Assembly (NCBI GenBank): GCA_030849465.1
Contig: JARVLF010000015.1
Coordinates: 1,240,001-1,304,000 of the forward strand
Direction of reading: 5' to 3'
Source: Moesziomyces globuligerus
Taxonomy: Eukaryota; Basidiomycota; Ustilaginomycetes; Ustilaginales; Ustilaginaceae
Length of the DNA: 64,000 nucleotides
Below are positions 50,000 through 60,299 of this stretch, one piece after another. Position numbers and translations under genes: made by a program. Every line of letters begins with the position of its first letter. Position 1 is the stretch's first letter. A model generated the notes under the pieces. It had not been told where the DNA came from, ran no database searches, and was given only the letters and a program-made list of their open reading frames with translations.

Positions 50000-50509
50000 A
50001 ATGGAGCTGCTGAGCTATTCGCCTCGACAGATTCCTCTCGAGAATGAGACGCCTTTTTGAGTGTGATCCTGGGCTTAGCGCCGGTCATGCGCCGAGCGAA
50101 CCGAGACTGGGCTCGCGTTTGCCTCCCAACGTCGAGCGCTGTTGCCGGTGCTGATTCAAGTCTCGTATCTCGAGAGCATCTGCTGACTTTGTGCTCTGCG
50201 ATCGGTGCGGTGGCAGGTCGGAAGGAAGTGCCGCGCTGTGTAGCGGGTGGTGGACGGGTGGTGCGACGTTGGAAAGGTGTGTCTGTGCGCGCGACGCATT
50301 TTCCGCTCAGGGTCCTGCGTGCAGCCGAGACCTCAAGCGGACCGCGCATCCATCCTCATCGCCGGATCAACTCACCAGCTTGATCGACACGGCCGAGTCC
50401 TCTTCGATAGGACTCCTACCACCACGCACACGACTCGCTCACAGCCTCTTTGAATGTGGTGAGAGCAAATGGATGAATTTGAAGAGCTGTCATACATGAA
50501 TGCGCAGCC
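50000..50509. other. intergenic region between VPS34 and the chromodomain gene
   Basis: VPS34 promoter and the 3' flank of the chromodomain gene. No gene is supported. Confidence 0.5.
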
Positions 50510-53500
50510 TCAGTTGCCAGGAAGGCTTGCGAGCTTCGAACACGCGTTTTCGCTGTACTCGGCCAGGTCGACCATCTCGATGCCGGCCGACTCTGCCTCG
50601 TCTCTCTCCTCTGCCGCTCGTGAGCCCGATACCATGACGTGGAAGCGTGTGATCCGAACGCTGCCGAGCTGCCTCTTGCGAAGAGTCGCAAAGACTTCCT
50701 CGTCGATCTGGGCGACCAAGGCCTCTGGCTCCTCTGGAACCTCGGACGGCTCGTCCAAGACCTGGCCGTTGATCGCGTCACTCGGCCATTCGTCCACCCC
50801 TACCGCCGAGTAGATCTCATCGAGCTTCGAGTCCAGCTCGAGCGTTAGGTCCAGCGGGAACTCCTGGTCCTCGTCGATCAGCTGCAACGACCGGCACACC
50901 GTCTCGAGCTGGTCGGCCAGCAGCTTGAAGCAGGGCCGGATCCACGGATGCAGGCGCAATCGCCATGAATGCGGCAGATGCACCACTGTGTTGCGCAGGA
51001 TGGACTCACGAGGCTCGTTGTCGTTCTGCTGAGTAAGCTGGCCCTCTTCGCCCTCATCGACTTGCTTTTCCACCGTGCTAGAGCGCACGAGATCAGCGAG
51101 GATGGCTGACATCGAGTAGGTCACCAGTCCATCGTGTCCCGGAAAGATCTCGCGGATGCGCTCGTCTGGATCTTCGGGGGAGAAGCCAAAGGTCCAGAAT
51201 TTGCACCGCGGCTGGCGCTTGAAGCGGCGCAGATACTGCCCAAGCGGCATCTTCTGTTCGCTGCTGGCATCGAGGATCTCGCTGAGCGCGGCGTTGCGCA
51301 CGAAAACGTTGATGCCGATCTTCGGATCCTTGTACAGCTTCGCGTCCTTCACGGGGTCCAGCTCGAGTCGCACGCCGCCCTCGAAGACGCGCACGATGTA
51401 GTAGAGGACGCTCTTCTCGTATGTGGGCGGATTGCGACCGAGGAAGACGACGTTGTAGCTGCTGCGAATCCCCTCGTACAGCTTTTGCACGATGCCGTAA
51501 CGTTGAGCCGCCATCTTCACCTTGCGCATTTCGTTGCGACCGATCCGTAAGTCTTCGATGGTCTTCTTGCCGACAGAGGTATCGAAGATGCTGGCGATCG
51601 AAGGTTCCAACGGGGGATACCTGCGGAATGGTACGCGCTCGGAAGGAGCAGACGCCATGTTCAGGCGCAGCGGCATCACGCACAGGGTAGAAGCATGCCC
51701 TCGCATGCTCTGCAGCGCATGCGGGATCCCTGCAACTGGATCGAGGGCATAGGTGCTTGAGAAAGCGACCAGGTATTCTGGCCCAGTCGACTGGGTCTCT
51801 CCATTCTCAGTCGTGTTCAGTGAATCGACGGAGGAGAGGAGGGCCATGTCGCTGACCTTGAGCACTTCCGAGAGCCGGTCCAGATAGTCTCGATCTCGGA
51901 TTGCAGCCGGACCTTGAGCGCCCAGCAGCATGGCCTCGTGCCAGGCCACTTCAGGCGCAGCCAGGACGTCTCGGATCCATGCGAACGGCATAGCCCTATC
52001 GAAGCGGACGGTGGTCACGCGATCCGCCAGCCCGAGCGTCTGCGATCGCGCGGTAGGAATCGGTTGTTCGGAGCGCAGCGCTCCCTCGAATGCGAACGAG
52101 TCGTTTGCCACGAGCTCAAACCAGCCGTGGAAAACCACATGCTGCGGCGCCGGACCCCACGGCGATCCCTGAGCGGGACCGTGGAACTCGCCTCCGAGCG
52201 GGGATCGAGGCGTCATGGTCACTGGAGAGAAGCCCGGGCCCGGATCCATCTCCCACCCAGCCGTGTTGGAACCCATGGGCGACCAGCCGCCATCGTCCGA
52301 AGGTGCGGTCCTTGGCGCTGGCTGCTCGCGGGCTGGAACGATCGTAACTTGCGGACCGCGTCGAGGATCCTCGGTTCTCGTCTGCGGCGCCTTGTACGCG
52401 GACGCTTGCGATGCTAGGCTGCTTCGCTTCGGTGCGGTGTTTGCCTTTCGCACCTCGTCCGTGTCCGATACTGGCTGGTGCGGATTGAATTGACCCCGGA
52501 CCGCGCTCATCTCCGGGATATCGAATGGCTCGTCGTCGCCGGCCTCGGAGGAAGCCGGATGGGGGTTGACTGAGGTCGAAAAAGGGGCTGCAGGCCGGCT
52601 TCCTCCCTTGAAGTCCTTCACCGGCTGAAGGACCAGGAGATTGCCGCGCTTCGCCTCGCTGTTCCTGCGTTTGGCCGTGACCGGGCGGCCGTCCGAGTCG
52701 GTGGGCGCCAGCAGTGGCTGCGATGGACCTACCGGAGGCGCGCGGTTATGAATCTTGTTCAGGAAGCTGCTGAAGTCGTCCTTGATCTGGACCTTGGGAC
52801 CCCGGTGGTGCTGGCCCTTGTAGCTTCCCGGCGGTGGTCGAGGTGCTGGTGCTTGAACACTCGACGCAGACGCCGATCCCGAGCCGCCCGCAGGCCTTGA
52901 CATGGCTGAAGGTCCTGCGATCGGACGCACGGATCCAGAGGATGTTCCTGATCGACTGGGACCAGCCATGGAGGCCGAGAGTCCCGGGAAGTTGGGGCCG
53001 GAGCCCGGAGCAGAGCGTCGGAAGACGAGCTGGTTCTCGTCGTTTTCTGGGATGCTGTCGTCCAGCTGAGAGACGCGGGTCCTGGCGGCGGTGGAGGCGC
53101 CTGCGCGCGCCTTCATGGAGACGTCGGCCATGCTGCGGTTGGCTTGCGTAGTGCTGAAGCGCGAAGGGTCTCCGGCGTCGGCACCGTCAATTCGGCCTGT
53201 GCGCCTCCATCGCTTCTGCTGCTGCTTCTCGAGGCGCTTCTGGTAGCTGCGACTTGTGCCCTTCTCGCGGGTACGTTCGGTGTCGAGCTCCAGTCGTTTG
53301 ACGCGACGGAACTCCTCGTACTTCTGCTCCTCCTTCGCTTTCGCCTTGGCACGCTTGTCGTTGAGCGAGTTCATGTACTGGCGAAGATCGACCTTGTCGC
53401 GCCTGATCTCGCGGCGCTTCTTCTTCAGCGCCTCGTGAGCACGTCGACGCGGCCGACGCATCACGGCCCGGTCCGTGTCCGAGTCGTGCGTCGAGTATTC

Positions 53501-54685
53501 GCGGTAGTCCGCGCGAACGTTCATCGGGCGACCACCTTGCCGCTGCCAGTATTCATGCAGCGTCTTCGGGTTGTTAAAGTGGGATTCGGGCTCCCACGTT
53601 GTCGAGTAGATTGGGTAGCCCGCCCACACCGTTCGATACTGCATGAACCCACGGCGAGGATGCTTGCGGTGGCGAAGGACGGCGCGCACTTCGAAGTTGC
53701 CGTCGTAAGCTTCATCGAGATGCGCGGTAGACCCCTGCCACTTGTCCTGATCGCGCTCGGTCCAAGAGCCCAGCCCGTCTTCGCTGTCAGAGCCGTGCAA
53801 GGATCCCTCGGAACTGGTGTAGAACGTTGCGCCTTCCTCGTACTCTTGTGAGTCTTCCGAGTACGTTATGGAGCTGGCGTCGGAGATGGACGCATCATCA
53901 GCGGCGTCATCTTCGGCCACCGGCGGTGGCGAGGTAGGCAGCTCGATAGGATCGGAGGCTCCTCCTCCGGGAGCTGGGTGAGGGTCCTGTCCCGGGGCAG
54001 CTGAGCATTCTTCCGGTGGAGCCGTGACCGCCTCCCCAGAATGGGCACCGTGTTCGGCTTGAAGCTCGTCAAGCTCATCATGCTCGTCGTCGCCGCCATC
54101 GGGATGTCGTGTCTGCGCCGACTGCGACGCAAACAGGTCGTCCTCGTCCACCTCGGCCTCATCGTCTTCGACGGGGGCTGCCGGTAGGTTACTAGGACCT
54201 GCCTGGGAAGGAACGACTAGGGAGGGCAAGGAGTCGTCGCCGTCCTCGCCTACCTCGTCGTCGATGCGTGGGAGCGGTGCAGCATCGTGGGCGGGCTCGA
54301 GAGGGCGAGCGGCTTCTCTTGGAGCAGCAGCGGCAGCATTGGAGCTTTCTTTTTGCTTTTCCACGACGGCGACAGCTTTATGTCCCTCCTCGCGCTCGCG
54401 ATTGCGCTCGAGCTTCCTCTTCTTCTTGGCCTTGTGTCTCTCCTTTTTGAGCTTTCTGGCCGATTTGGACCGGTCCGCGCTGCTTTTGCCGGATCTCGAG
54501 GGCGATGTACGAGGCGGAGGTGGAGCCGTCGGAGCTGCCTGGTAGTCGTCATCTGCATCTGACAGAAGCTCGTCTACTTCGCTGTCGGATGTTTGCTCTC
54601 GCTTGACCGAACGGCGATGCCGGAGGAGAGGATACCTTTTCTCGTCTTCATCGGAGCTATCGAGGGCGATAGGCTCGGGAGGCAT
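50510..54685 (-). CDS. large chromodomain protein, 1391 aa
   Basis: The N-terminal 320 residues are disordered, with an acidic start (ALDSSDEDEKRYPLL) and Lys/Arg clusters (KLKKERHKAKKKRKLERNRE) that suit nuclear import. A chromodomain lies at about residues 325-380: NFEVRAVLRHRKHPRRGFMQ, TVWAGYPIYSTTWEPESHF, then TLHEYWQRQGG; the aromatic residues that cage methyl-lysine appear present (Tyr/Trp positions). A basic coiled-coil follows (RREIRRDKVDLRQYMNSLND). The C-terminal 500 residues are folded in appearance but unrecognised, with RRFKRQPRCKFWTFGFSPEDPDE, HDGLVTYSMSAILADLV and LRITRF-like strands. A heterochromatin role similar to Chp1-type readers is plausible but unproven. Start ATG at 54685; one exon. 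The lack of any enzyme motif argues for a reader or scaffold. Confidence 0.78.
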   Translation of the reverse strand: MPPEPIALDSSDEDEKRYPLLRHRRSVKREQTSDSEVDELLSDADDDYQAAPTAPPPPRTSPSRSGKSSADRSKSARKLKKERHKAKKKRKLERNREREEGHKAVAVVEKQKESSNAAAAAPREAARPLEPAHDAAPLPRIDDEVGEDGDDSLPSLVVPSQAGPSNLPAAPVEDDEAEVDEDDLFASQSAQTRHPDGGDDEHDELDELQAEHGAHSGEAVTAPPEECSAAPGQDPHPAPGGGASDPIELPTSPPPVAEDDAADDASISDASSITYSEDSQEYEEGATFYTSSEGSLHGSDSEDGLGSWTERDQDKWQGSTAHLDEAYDGNFEVRAVLRHRKHPRRGFMQYRTVWAGYPIYSTTWEPESHFNNPKTLHEYWQRQGGRPMNVRADYREYSTHDSDTDRAVMRRPRRRAHEALKKKRREIRRDKVDLRQYMNSLNDKRAKAKAKEEQKYEEFRRVKRLELDTERTREKGTSRSYQKRLEKQQQKRWRRTGRIDGADAGDPSRFSTTQANRSMADVSMKARAGASTAARTRVSQLDDSIPENDENQLVFRRSAPGSGPNFPGLSASMAGPSRSGTSSGSVRPIAGPSAMSRPAGGSGSASASSVQAPAPRPPPGSYKGQHHRGPKVQIKDDFSSFLNKIHNRAPPVGPSQPLLAPTDSDGRPVTAKRRNSEAKRGNLLVLQPVKDFKGGSRPAAPFSTSVNPHPASSEAGDDEPFDIPEMSAVRGQFNPHQPVSDTDEVRKANTAPKRSSLASQASAYKAPQTRTEDPRRGPQVTIVPAREQPAPRTAPSDDGGWSPMGSNTAGWEMDPGPGFSPVTMTPRSPLGGEFHGPAQGSPWGPAPQHVVFHGWFELVANDSFAFEGALRSEQPIPTARSQTLGLADRVTTVRFDRAMPFAWIRDVLAAPEVAWHEAMLLGAQGPAAIRDRDYLDRLSEVLKVSDMALLSSVDSLNTTENGETQSTGPEYLVAFSSTYALDPVAGIPHALQSMRGHASTLCVMPLRLNMASAPSERVPFRRYPPLEPSIASIFDTSVGKKTIEDLRIGRNEMRKVKMAAQRYGIVQKLYEGIRSSYNVVFLGRNPPTYEKSVLYYIVRVFEGGVRLELDPVKDAKLYKDPKIGINVFVRNAALSEILDASSEQKMPLGQYLRRFKRQPRCKFWTFGFSPEDPDERIREIFPGHDGLVTYSMSAILADLVRSSTVEKQVDEGEEGQLTQQNDNEPRESILRNTVVHLPHSWRLRLHPWIRPCFKLLADQLETVCRSLQLIDEDQEFPLDLTLELDSKLDEIYSAVGVDEWPSDAINGQVLDEPSEVPEEPEALVAQIDEEVFATLRKRQLGSVRITRFHVMVSGSRAAEERDEAESAGIEMVDLAEYSENACSKLASLPGN

Positions 54686-55461
54686 GATGGCGAGTGGCGA
54701 TCAGGACTATGAGAAGTAGCCTGTGCGAGAGTCGAGGCAGCTAATCGTGCAGGCCGAGCCTGCCGAGTCGGCGTTCGGATCCGGCAACGAAGGGCTGTTG
54801 CGTCCGAGGCACTGAGCAATGGTGAAATTCTCGAGACGAGGACAGTTGGTGGGAGTGCTCGAGGAGTGATACGCACGCACGTGGTTTGAAGGAGTGAAGA
54901 CCGGTCGAGATTCGCGATGGCCGGTCAAAACGTGATGAACCGAGCGAGAAAGTCGGGATGATTGGGGAAATGACACGCGCAGGTGTCGCGTTGAGGGCGG
55001 CCCTCTTCGTACTGCCCAAGCAGCAATGCTACGCCAAGGCGTGACAAAAGACAGGCTGCGCTTGGTAGAAGACACCTCTGGTCCGACCTGTCGTGGTCAG
55101 CTGGCAGGGAGAGTTTGCTGGTGATAGGCGTGGTGGAGGGCCGGAGGGTCGGTGATTAGAGCGGTGATGGATGCATGTCCAGCAAGCCGCGAAGCTCAGC
55201 ACAGGGTCTTTCCTTTTTCCAGTCCAAAGTCGAAAGGCCTTGTATGCGTCGTGCCTCTGTTCTTCCGCCCGAACAGCTCACTCATCCGACCTTCGCGGAC
55301 GCGTTTGGCGCGACTCGTATGGGAATCAACACCTCCGATTCCCGAACCAGCGCTTCGACTCAGCATCCGGAGCATTCACAGACAGCGGCGCAGCTAGCAA
55401 CGATTGCATCTATTCAATTTGACTGACGTATGTCTATAGAGAGTCCTTCTCGAGTCGAGGC
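54686..55461. other. intergenic region between chromodomain and MCD4 genes
   Basis: No gene is supported; short overlapping frames only. Holds the chromodomain gene's promoter and the 3' flank of MCD4. Confidence 0.5.
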
Positions 55462-58400
55462 TCAGCCGAGGATCGCCGTGCTTGCAGCTGCGAGCGCAAG
55501 CATGAAGATCTGGAGCAGATTGGCCATGACAAAGTGCGTGATGGTCTGGCCGATCTCGAGCCAGCTGCCTTCGCTCTTGACGGCGAACAGAAAGTTGAGG
55601 GCCAGCACGTCTGCAGCGATGCCTGCGCCGAAGACCAAGCTCAAACCTGAGTCCAACCCCAGTCCGCCTGGTGCCGTGTCACCGAGAAGCTTGAGTCCGC
55701 GGTCCAGCGCTTTCTTCCCCGAAGGCAAGGAGGCCAGGCGCGGAGTCGTGGCCATGAGTGAGAAGATGGCGTTGAGGATGACAAAGGGAACAAGGATCTT
55801 GAGCAGCAGGAGCGTCGCCATGAGGAACGGATCGAACACCGGCACCAATCGATACACCGGCGAGAGGTAGAACGATGAGATCGAAGCCACGTTGCCTGTG
55901 CCGAAGAAACCGATGTGTAGGAAGAACAGATAGAAGAGGCTGATGCGGATCTCGCGGATCTGCAGGTGGCGTTTGCCTGCGATAGCTCCAGTAACACCTG
56001 CTTCTTGGCTGGTCTCGTGCAGTGCACCTTCGAGCTTGGCCCATACGAGAAGCGTCATGATGAAGCTGCCGAAGAAGAGCACCTCGTCGCGCAGCGACAG
56101 GAGCACGAAGACCGGTGCGAACGCGAATACGACTATCGCCAATCGCTGACTGCTGGGCTGCCTTACCTTTAGAGAACTCGAAGCCTTGTCGACCTCGTCG
56201 ACTGTGATGGGGCGGCGGAAGCCGTACGCGAACGGAAACACCAGACAGGTCGCGAGACAGACCCATGCCAAGCCTTGTGTAATGGCCGGAAGGCCCTGCT
56301 TCAGGCTGAGCGATCTGGCCGAGACCGCTGTAGTCACGGCAGTGATGACGAGCACCACCAGCTGCACCCGGAGCGTCTGGACCGTGTGGCGGAAGTGTAG
56401 TCGGTGTGCATCTCGAGTCTTGTCCTGAACTGGTTGCGAGCCGGCAGCAGCGCTCGTCCCCTCTCCTTCCCGAGCGCTCGACGCCGGAAAGAAGAGGGCC
56501 GGATATGAAGTGATGACCAGACCAGCTCCAATGAAAGCAATAGCGCTGAGCATGAGGATCGTGATGCTTTCTTCCTTGTTGACATCGCCGATGGTGAAAA
56601 GGCCATTGAGCAGGCATGAAAAGCCCCAGACGAGGATGAGACCTTCGTTGTCCGACTTGAAATCCGCGCTCATGCCCAGTGCTGGCCAGGCGAAGCCAAG
56701 CAGGATGAAGCCTACGAACCAGGCTTCGCGTCGCAAGTAGCCGACCGCCATGAGCTCGAGCATCGCCAGCGAGGCGAAAAGCTTGAGCAAGATCGTGACG
56801 ATCGAAACGCCAGTCCGCGACCCCGCAATGCGACGGAATGCGGCAATGAAAAGTGGAGAGTCGTCCATGACGCGTCCCCAGAAGAGGAATGCCAGCGCAG
56901 CGTATAGGTAGTATGAGAACGGCATCTCTTGGGCCGCAAAGAGCGCAAACACAGCACCCGAGACCGGCGCCATAAGTATCTTGAGAAGCGATCTGCGTGG
57001 CTTCGCATTCGGCGTGTTTGCAGCGATTTCTTCGTCCGCGAGGATATAGTTCCGCAGGAGGAAGGAGAACGAGTAAACGATGGAGCCCAGGTAGCCAATA
57101 GTGACGACGGAGCACAAGAGCAGCCAATCGTAGGTCTGCAAATACCGCGCACCCTCGATCGCCTCGTCGATGAGTGCATTCGATAGCAGGACAGCTTCAT
57201 CGAACTCTCCCTCCTCGATGCTTGTTCGGATGTGGCTGATCTTCTCCTCGCCGGGCAGCGTCTCGCCTTTCTCGAGAGCCAGCGGGACGAACGGCACGTA
57301 GCGAACCATACGGCGGGCGCGCGATGCGTGCTTCACCCGATAGGTCTCGAGCACTTGCTGCGCGTTGGCGAGGAGGGCGCGCGCCTTGTGCTCCGGCGAG
57401 ACATCTAGGAGGTCGAGTCGCAGACGCCCCTCCGAGTTCGCTGGCACTGGCACTCCGAGCAACGTAGCCATGAGCGGAGTGATATCGGCTTGGGCCAGGT
57501 CCACACGCGCGACATCATCAAGATGCCAGTCGGCAAAGTACGGGTCCCGCTCTTGCTCTGCCCTGGCTGTCTGCATCTGTTCCGCAGTTGCAGGTTGAGG
57601 GCTCCGAACACCAGCTCCCCAGGTCACGAGAGGAGTGCGTGTGTTGTGCGGATCACCATCGCCATGGTTGCCCTTGAGGCTCATTCCGTGATCCGCTGTG
57701 AAGATGTAGGTTGTGCGGCCGTCGTGACCGTAGAAGTCGTCCATGAGCTTTTCGACCTCTCGCACGATGGCATCGACCACGATGGTGTTGCCGACGTACT
57801 CGGGCGAGATGGGTCTGTAGACGTGGCCAGTCGTGTCTAGACCCAGGAGGTGAAGAAAGAATACCGTTCCCGGCTGCTCGAGCTTCTTGCGCAGTGCAGC
57901 ATTGTTGCTACCATTCTCGAGGAGCCTCTTGAAGTGTTCGAGCACCCACAGATCAAGATGTGAGGCATCTTTTGTGAAGTCCTCGTCCTCCTCGTTGTAC
58001 GTCCACATGTCGACGCGGTCGGCTGCTGCTCCGACGGCGAACATGGGCACAATATCCGGAGAGCCAAATGCGAACGAGTGGCTCGACTGGTTTAGGATCG
58101 AGTCGAAGGCGATCGGATTGAGCTTCCAGCCTTTCGTGACCGCGCTAACGTCCTCGTACATCCCTGCAATCATAGCGACGTGGCCGGGACGGCTCTCCGT
58201 GGGGACGCGTGTGTGACTGATTCCCCATGCTCCGCGGTCGCGCGAGACGCTGCGCAGGAAGGGTGCCGCAAACGCATGTTCCAGCTGACTACAGGATCGG
58301 CCTAAATCGCATGCAGCCGTTCTGTTCTCTTGCAGAGCGAGCCTGTAAGGGTGAGGTTGGCTCAGAGGATCCTTGGCAAAGGTGGTCCATGCACCAGAAG

Positions 58401-58812
58401 TGCCGTCCCGAGCAAAGGCGGCATCTCTGTCCGTCGACCACGGCGGCAAGATCTCCGACGAATGGCGCTTGAAGAGAGTGTCGGCCCGTAGCCCGTCGCC
58501 GACGATAAGCATCAGTCGCTTGGCCGGTGCTTCCAGGTGCTCGTCCGTGTGTTTCGACGTGAGGGTATCTCTGAGGCTGAAGCGGGGTTCCGGATGAACT
58601 ACCGGCGACGTGAAGTAGATGTCGAAGATGGAAGAGATGTAGATGATGTGAAAGAGCAAGCTGAGAAGCAGGAACCGTGCTGGCGACACCTTGCTCAGCT
58701 TCGTGCTGCGGAACGATCCAGCTGAACCCGCATCGCTTGCTTGCGCACCTCGGGTGCCCGACGAGGTGCCCCACAAGACTGAGCGCCCGTCTTTGCGCGA
58801 TGGCTCCGTCAT
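55462..58812 (-). CDS. MCD4: GPI ethanolamine phosphate transferase 1 (Mcd4/PIG-N)
   Basis: The product is 1116 aa. It adds ethanolamine phosphate to the first mannose of GPI precursors in the ER. A short cytosolic tail precedes one transmembrane helix (about residues 47-67). A luminal alkaline-phosphatase-like domain follows, with the metal and nucleophile site LMLIVGDGLRADTL (Asp106, Thr112), the STRPGHVAMIAG-like block and TADHGMSLKGNHGDG near residue 385. From about residue 560 there is a polytopic C-terminal region with a dozen or more hydrophobic helices, as in PIG-N. The start is ATG at 58812; a GTG 15 bases upstream opens the frame and is rejected. No introns. The last residues are hydrophobic (ALAAASTAILG). 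Confidence 0.93.
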   Translation of the reverse strand: MTEPSRKDGRSVLWGTSSGTRGAQASDAGSAGSFRSTKLSKVSPARFLLLSLLFHIIYISSIFDIYFTSPVVHPEPRFSLRDTLTSKHTDEHLEAPAKRLMLIVGDGLRADTLFKRHSSEILPPWSTDRDAAFARDGTSGAWTTFAKDPLSQPHPYRLALQENRTAACDLGRSCSQLEHAFAAPFLRSVSRDRGAWGISHTRVPTESRPGHVAMIAGMYEDVSAVTKGWKLNPIAFDSILNQSSHSFAFGSPDIVPMFAVGAAADRVDMWTYNEEDEDFTKDASHLDLWVLEHFKRLLENGSNNAALRKKLEQPGTVFFLHLLGLDTTGHVYRPISPEYVGNTIVVDAIVREVEKLMDDFYGHDGRTTYIFTADHGMSLKGNHGDGDPHNTRTPLVTWGAGVRSPQPATAEQMQTARAEQERDPYFADWHLDDVARVDLAQADITPLMATLLGVPVPANSEGRLRLDLLDVSPEHKARALLANAQQVLETYRVKHASRARRMVRYVPFVPLALEKGETLPGEEKISHIRTSIEEGEFDEAVLLSNALIDEAIEGARYLQTYDWLLLCSVVTIGYLGSIVYSFSFLLRNYILADEEIAANTPNAKPRRSLLKILMAPVSGAVFALFAAQEMPFSYYLYAALAFLFWGRVMDDSPLFIAAFRRIAGSRTGVSIVTILLKLFASLAMLELMAVGYLRREAWFVGFILLGFAWPALGMSADFKSDNEGLILVWGFSCLLNGLFTIGDVNKEESITILMLSAIAFIGAGLVITSYPALFFPASSAREGEGTSAAAGSQPVQDKTRDAHRLHFRHTVQTLRVQLVVLVITAVTTAVSARSLSLKQGLPAITQGLAWVCLATCLVFPFAYGFRRPITVDEVDKASSSLKVRQPSSQRLAIVVFAFAPVFVLLSLRDEVLFFGSFIMTLLVWAKLEGALHETSQEAGVTGAIAGKRHLQIREIRISLFYLFFLHIGFFGTGNVASISSFYLSPVYRLVPVFDPFLMATLLLLKILVPFVILNAIFSLMATTPRLASLPSGKKALDRGLKLLGDTAPGGLGLDSGLSLVFGAGIAADVLALNFLFAVKSEGSWLEIGQTITHFVMANLLQIFMLALAAASTAILG

Positions 58813-59318
58813 CTCCACAGGCGGCACTGCTCGCCCTGAAATTGGAGCTCTCCTTGCCGACCAATGGTTCGACGGCGTTGAGGTTGATCTATGTGAGAGA
58901 AATGAAGGTGCAAGCGGACGTTTGGGAAGACAGCGAGCTGGAAGAAAAGGGTCTCCGACTGCAGGCGCGGTGGAGGTAAACTACGCCAGGGTCCGTGCTT
59001 CCCCCACCGTAACATGCAGATCACCTTTTTTTTTTTTTTTTTTATCCCTCTGGAATTTCGCATCAGGGCTACTCGGACACTGACGAGGTGCCGCCGCGAC
59101 TCCAAAAGCCGGACAGCCAGTCCTCCTCGTCCTACCACGCTACGTCGTCCTGCACGCTCAGACGGTCATCTTCACAATGTCACGGAATCCATGCGATGTC
59201 TCCTTATCAACCAAGATGGGAACGTTGAATGCGTCTAATATACAGTCGGGAGGGAGACACGATAGTAGCAGATAGCAGCGAAGGTAGCGTGCAAACGCGC
59301 CGGGTGCGAGTGCTGACA
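58813..59318. other. intergenic region between MCD4 and MIR1 genes with T18 tract
   Basis: MCD4 promoter and MIR1 3' flank; no gene. A homopolymer of 18 T residues lies at 59026-59043. Confidence 0.6.
59026..59043. repeat. homopolymeric T18 tract
   Basis: Eighteen consecutive T residues, the longest homopolymer seen in the window. On the - strand it is A18, upstream of MCD4, and could be a nucleosome-excluding element. Confidence 0.85.
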
Positions 59319-60299
59319 TCACTGCTTCTTCTCGCTATCGGATCGGATCTCGACACCCGGCGGTTTTCCGATCATCTGGCCAATCTGGCTATAGAGGGAG
59401 AACTGCCCAGCCACGAGGAAGGCGGTCATAAGCACTCTCGTGCCGAGACCGGCCCAGATACCGATGGGTCCGGTCTCGCGAGCGAGACGGAAAAGCTTGG
59501 TCATGGCGCTGCCGGGGCCTCCTCCGCCCTTGTTGATCTTGCTGAGGAGGGTGTCAGCGGGATGAGAAAGCACAGCAGCGGCAACACCAGCGACCATGCC
59601 GCAGCCAAGCTGCAGGGTGACCTCGCCAGCCTTGCCGTACCTGGCTCGGTCCTCCTTGGACACGACGGAATCGACGGTTGTTTGCGCCCATTCGTGCGTG
59701 ACAAATTGTCCTATCGCGTAGGGGATCTGCTTGCAGAGAATGGGAGCGTAGCCCGCGTAGAAACCGCGGACACCTTCTTCGGCACCCATGCGAGTGATGG
59801 CCGAGACGAGACCCTTGGCATAGCCGCGCTCCGAGACCATGCGAATGCGAGCCGCTTCGAGAGGCGTCAAGAGCGTGGTGGCGATGAGCTCAGCAGCAGC
59901 AGCACCGCCGAGATAGATAGCCTGACGGTACTGCTGGGCGGCTTCGTGACTGCCGGCGAGGTCGACTCCTTTCTTCTTGAAGAACTCGTACCCGGCAAAT
60001 TTTGCGCCTCCCTGGATGAGATAGCCTACGGCAGTGGGTCCGAAGCCGGTCAGAAGACCAGCAGGGCCCTCGGAAGCGACGATTTGGCGACCCATAGAGA
60101 GCATGCTGGCCTTGGAGCCCTTAGGCTCGAGCTGGATGCGCGTCTTGACTACATCCACAGGTGTCATGGCACCGTGAGTGATGGTCGCGCAGAGAGCGCC
60201 TGATGCGAAGAAGCGAGCATAGTCGCCGAGGCCGTAGGAAGACGTCAAGGCGCCAGGCGCCATCTTGTAGCCGTCGCTCGAGGTTGGAGCCGCCGACAT
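59319..60299 (-). CDS. MIR1: mitochondrial phosphate carrier (Mir1)
   Basis: The product is 326 aa, a mitochondrial carrier with three repeats, each with the signature P-x-[DE]-x-x-[KR]: TPVDVVKTR at P47, TPLEAARIR at P146 and HPADTLLSK at P247. Family-specific stretches of phosphate carriers are present: RIQLEPKGSK, GLLTGFGPTAVGYLIQGGAKFAGYEFFKK, and CKQIPYAIGQF. It imports phosphate with protons into the matrix for ATP synthesis. The N-terminus (residues 1-25) is short and Ser/Gly-rich. The start is ATG at 60299. The - strand upstream has CTATAATATT about 220 bp away, a possible TATA element. Confidence 0.94.
   Translation of the reverse strand: MSAAPTSSDGYKMAPGALTSSYGLGDYARFFASGALCATITHGAMTPVDVVKTRIQLEPKGSKASMLSMGRQIVASEGPAGLLTGFGPTAVGYLIQGGAKFAGYEFFKKKGVDLAGSHEAAQQYRQAIYLGGAAAAELIATTLLTPLEAARIRMVSERGYAKGLVSAITRMGAEEGVRGFYAGYAPILCKQIPYAIGQFVTHEWAQTTVDSVVSKEDRARYGKAGEVTLQLGCGMVAGVAAAVLSHPADTLLSKINKGGGGPGSAMTKLFRLARETGPIGIWAGLGTRVLMTAFLVAGQFSLYSQIGQMIGKPPGVEIRSDSEKKQ

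Noticed and set aside
59229..60203. A 324-codon open frame on the + strand
   Set aside because: Antisense to the mitochondrial phosphate carrier, with no domain.
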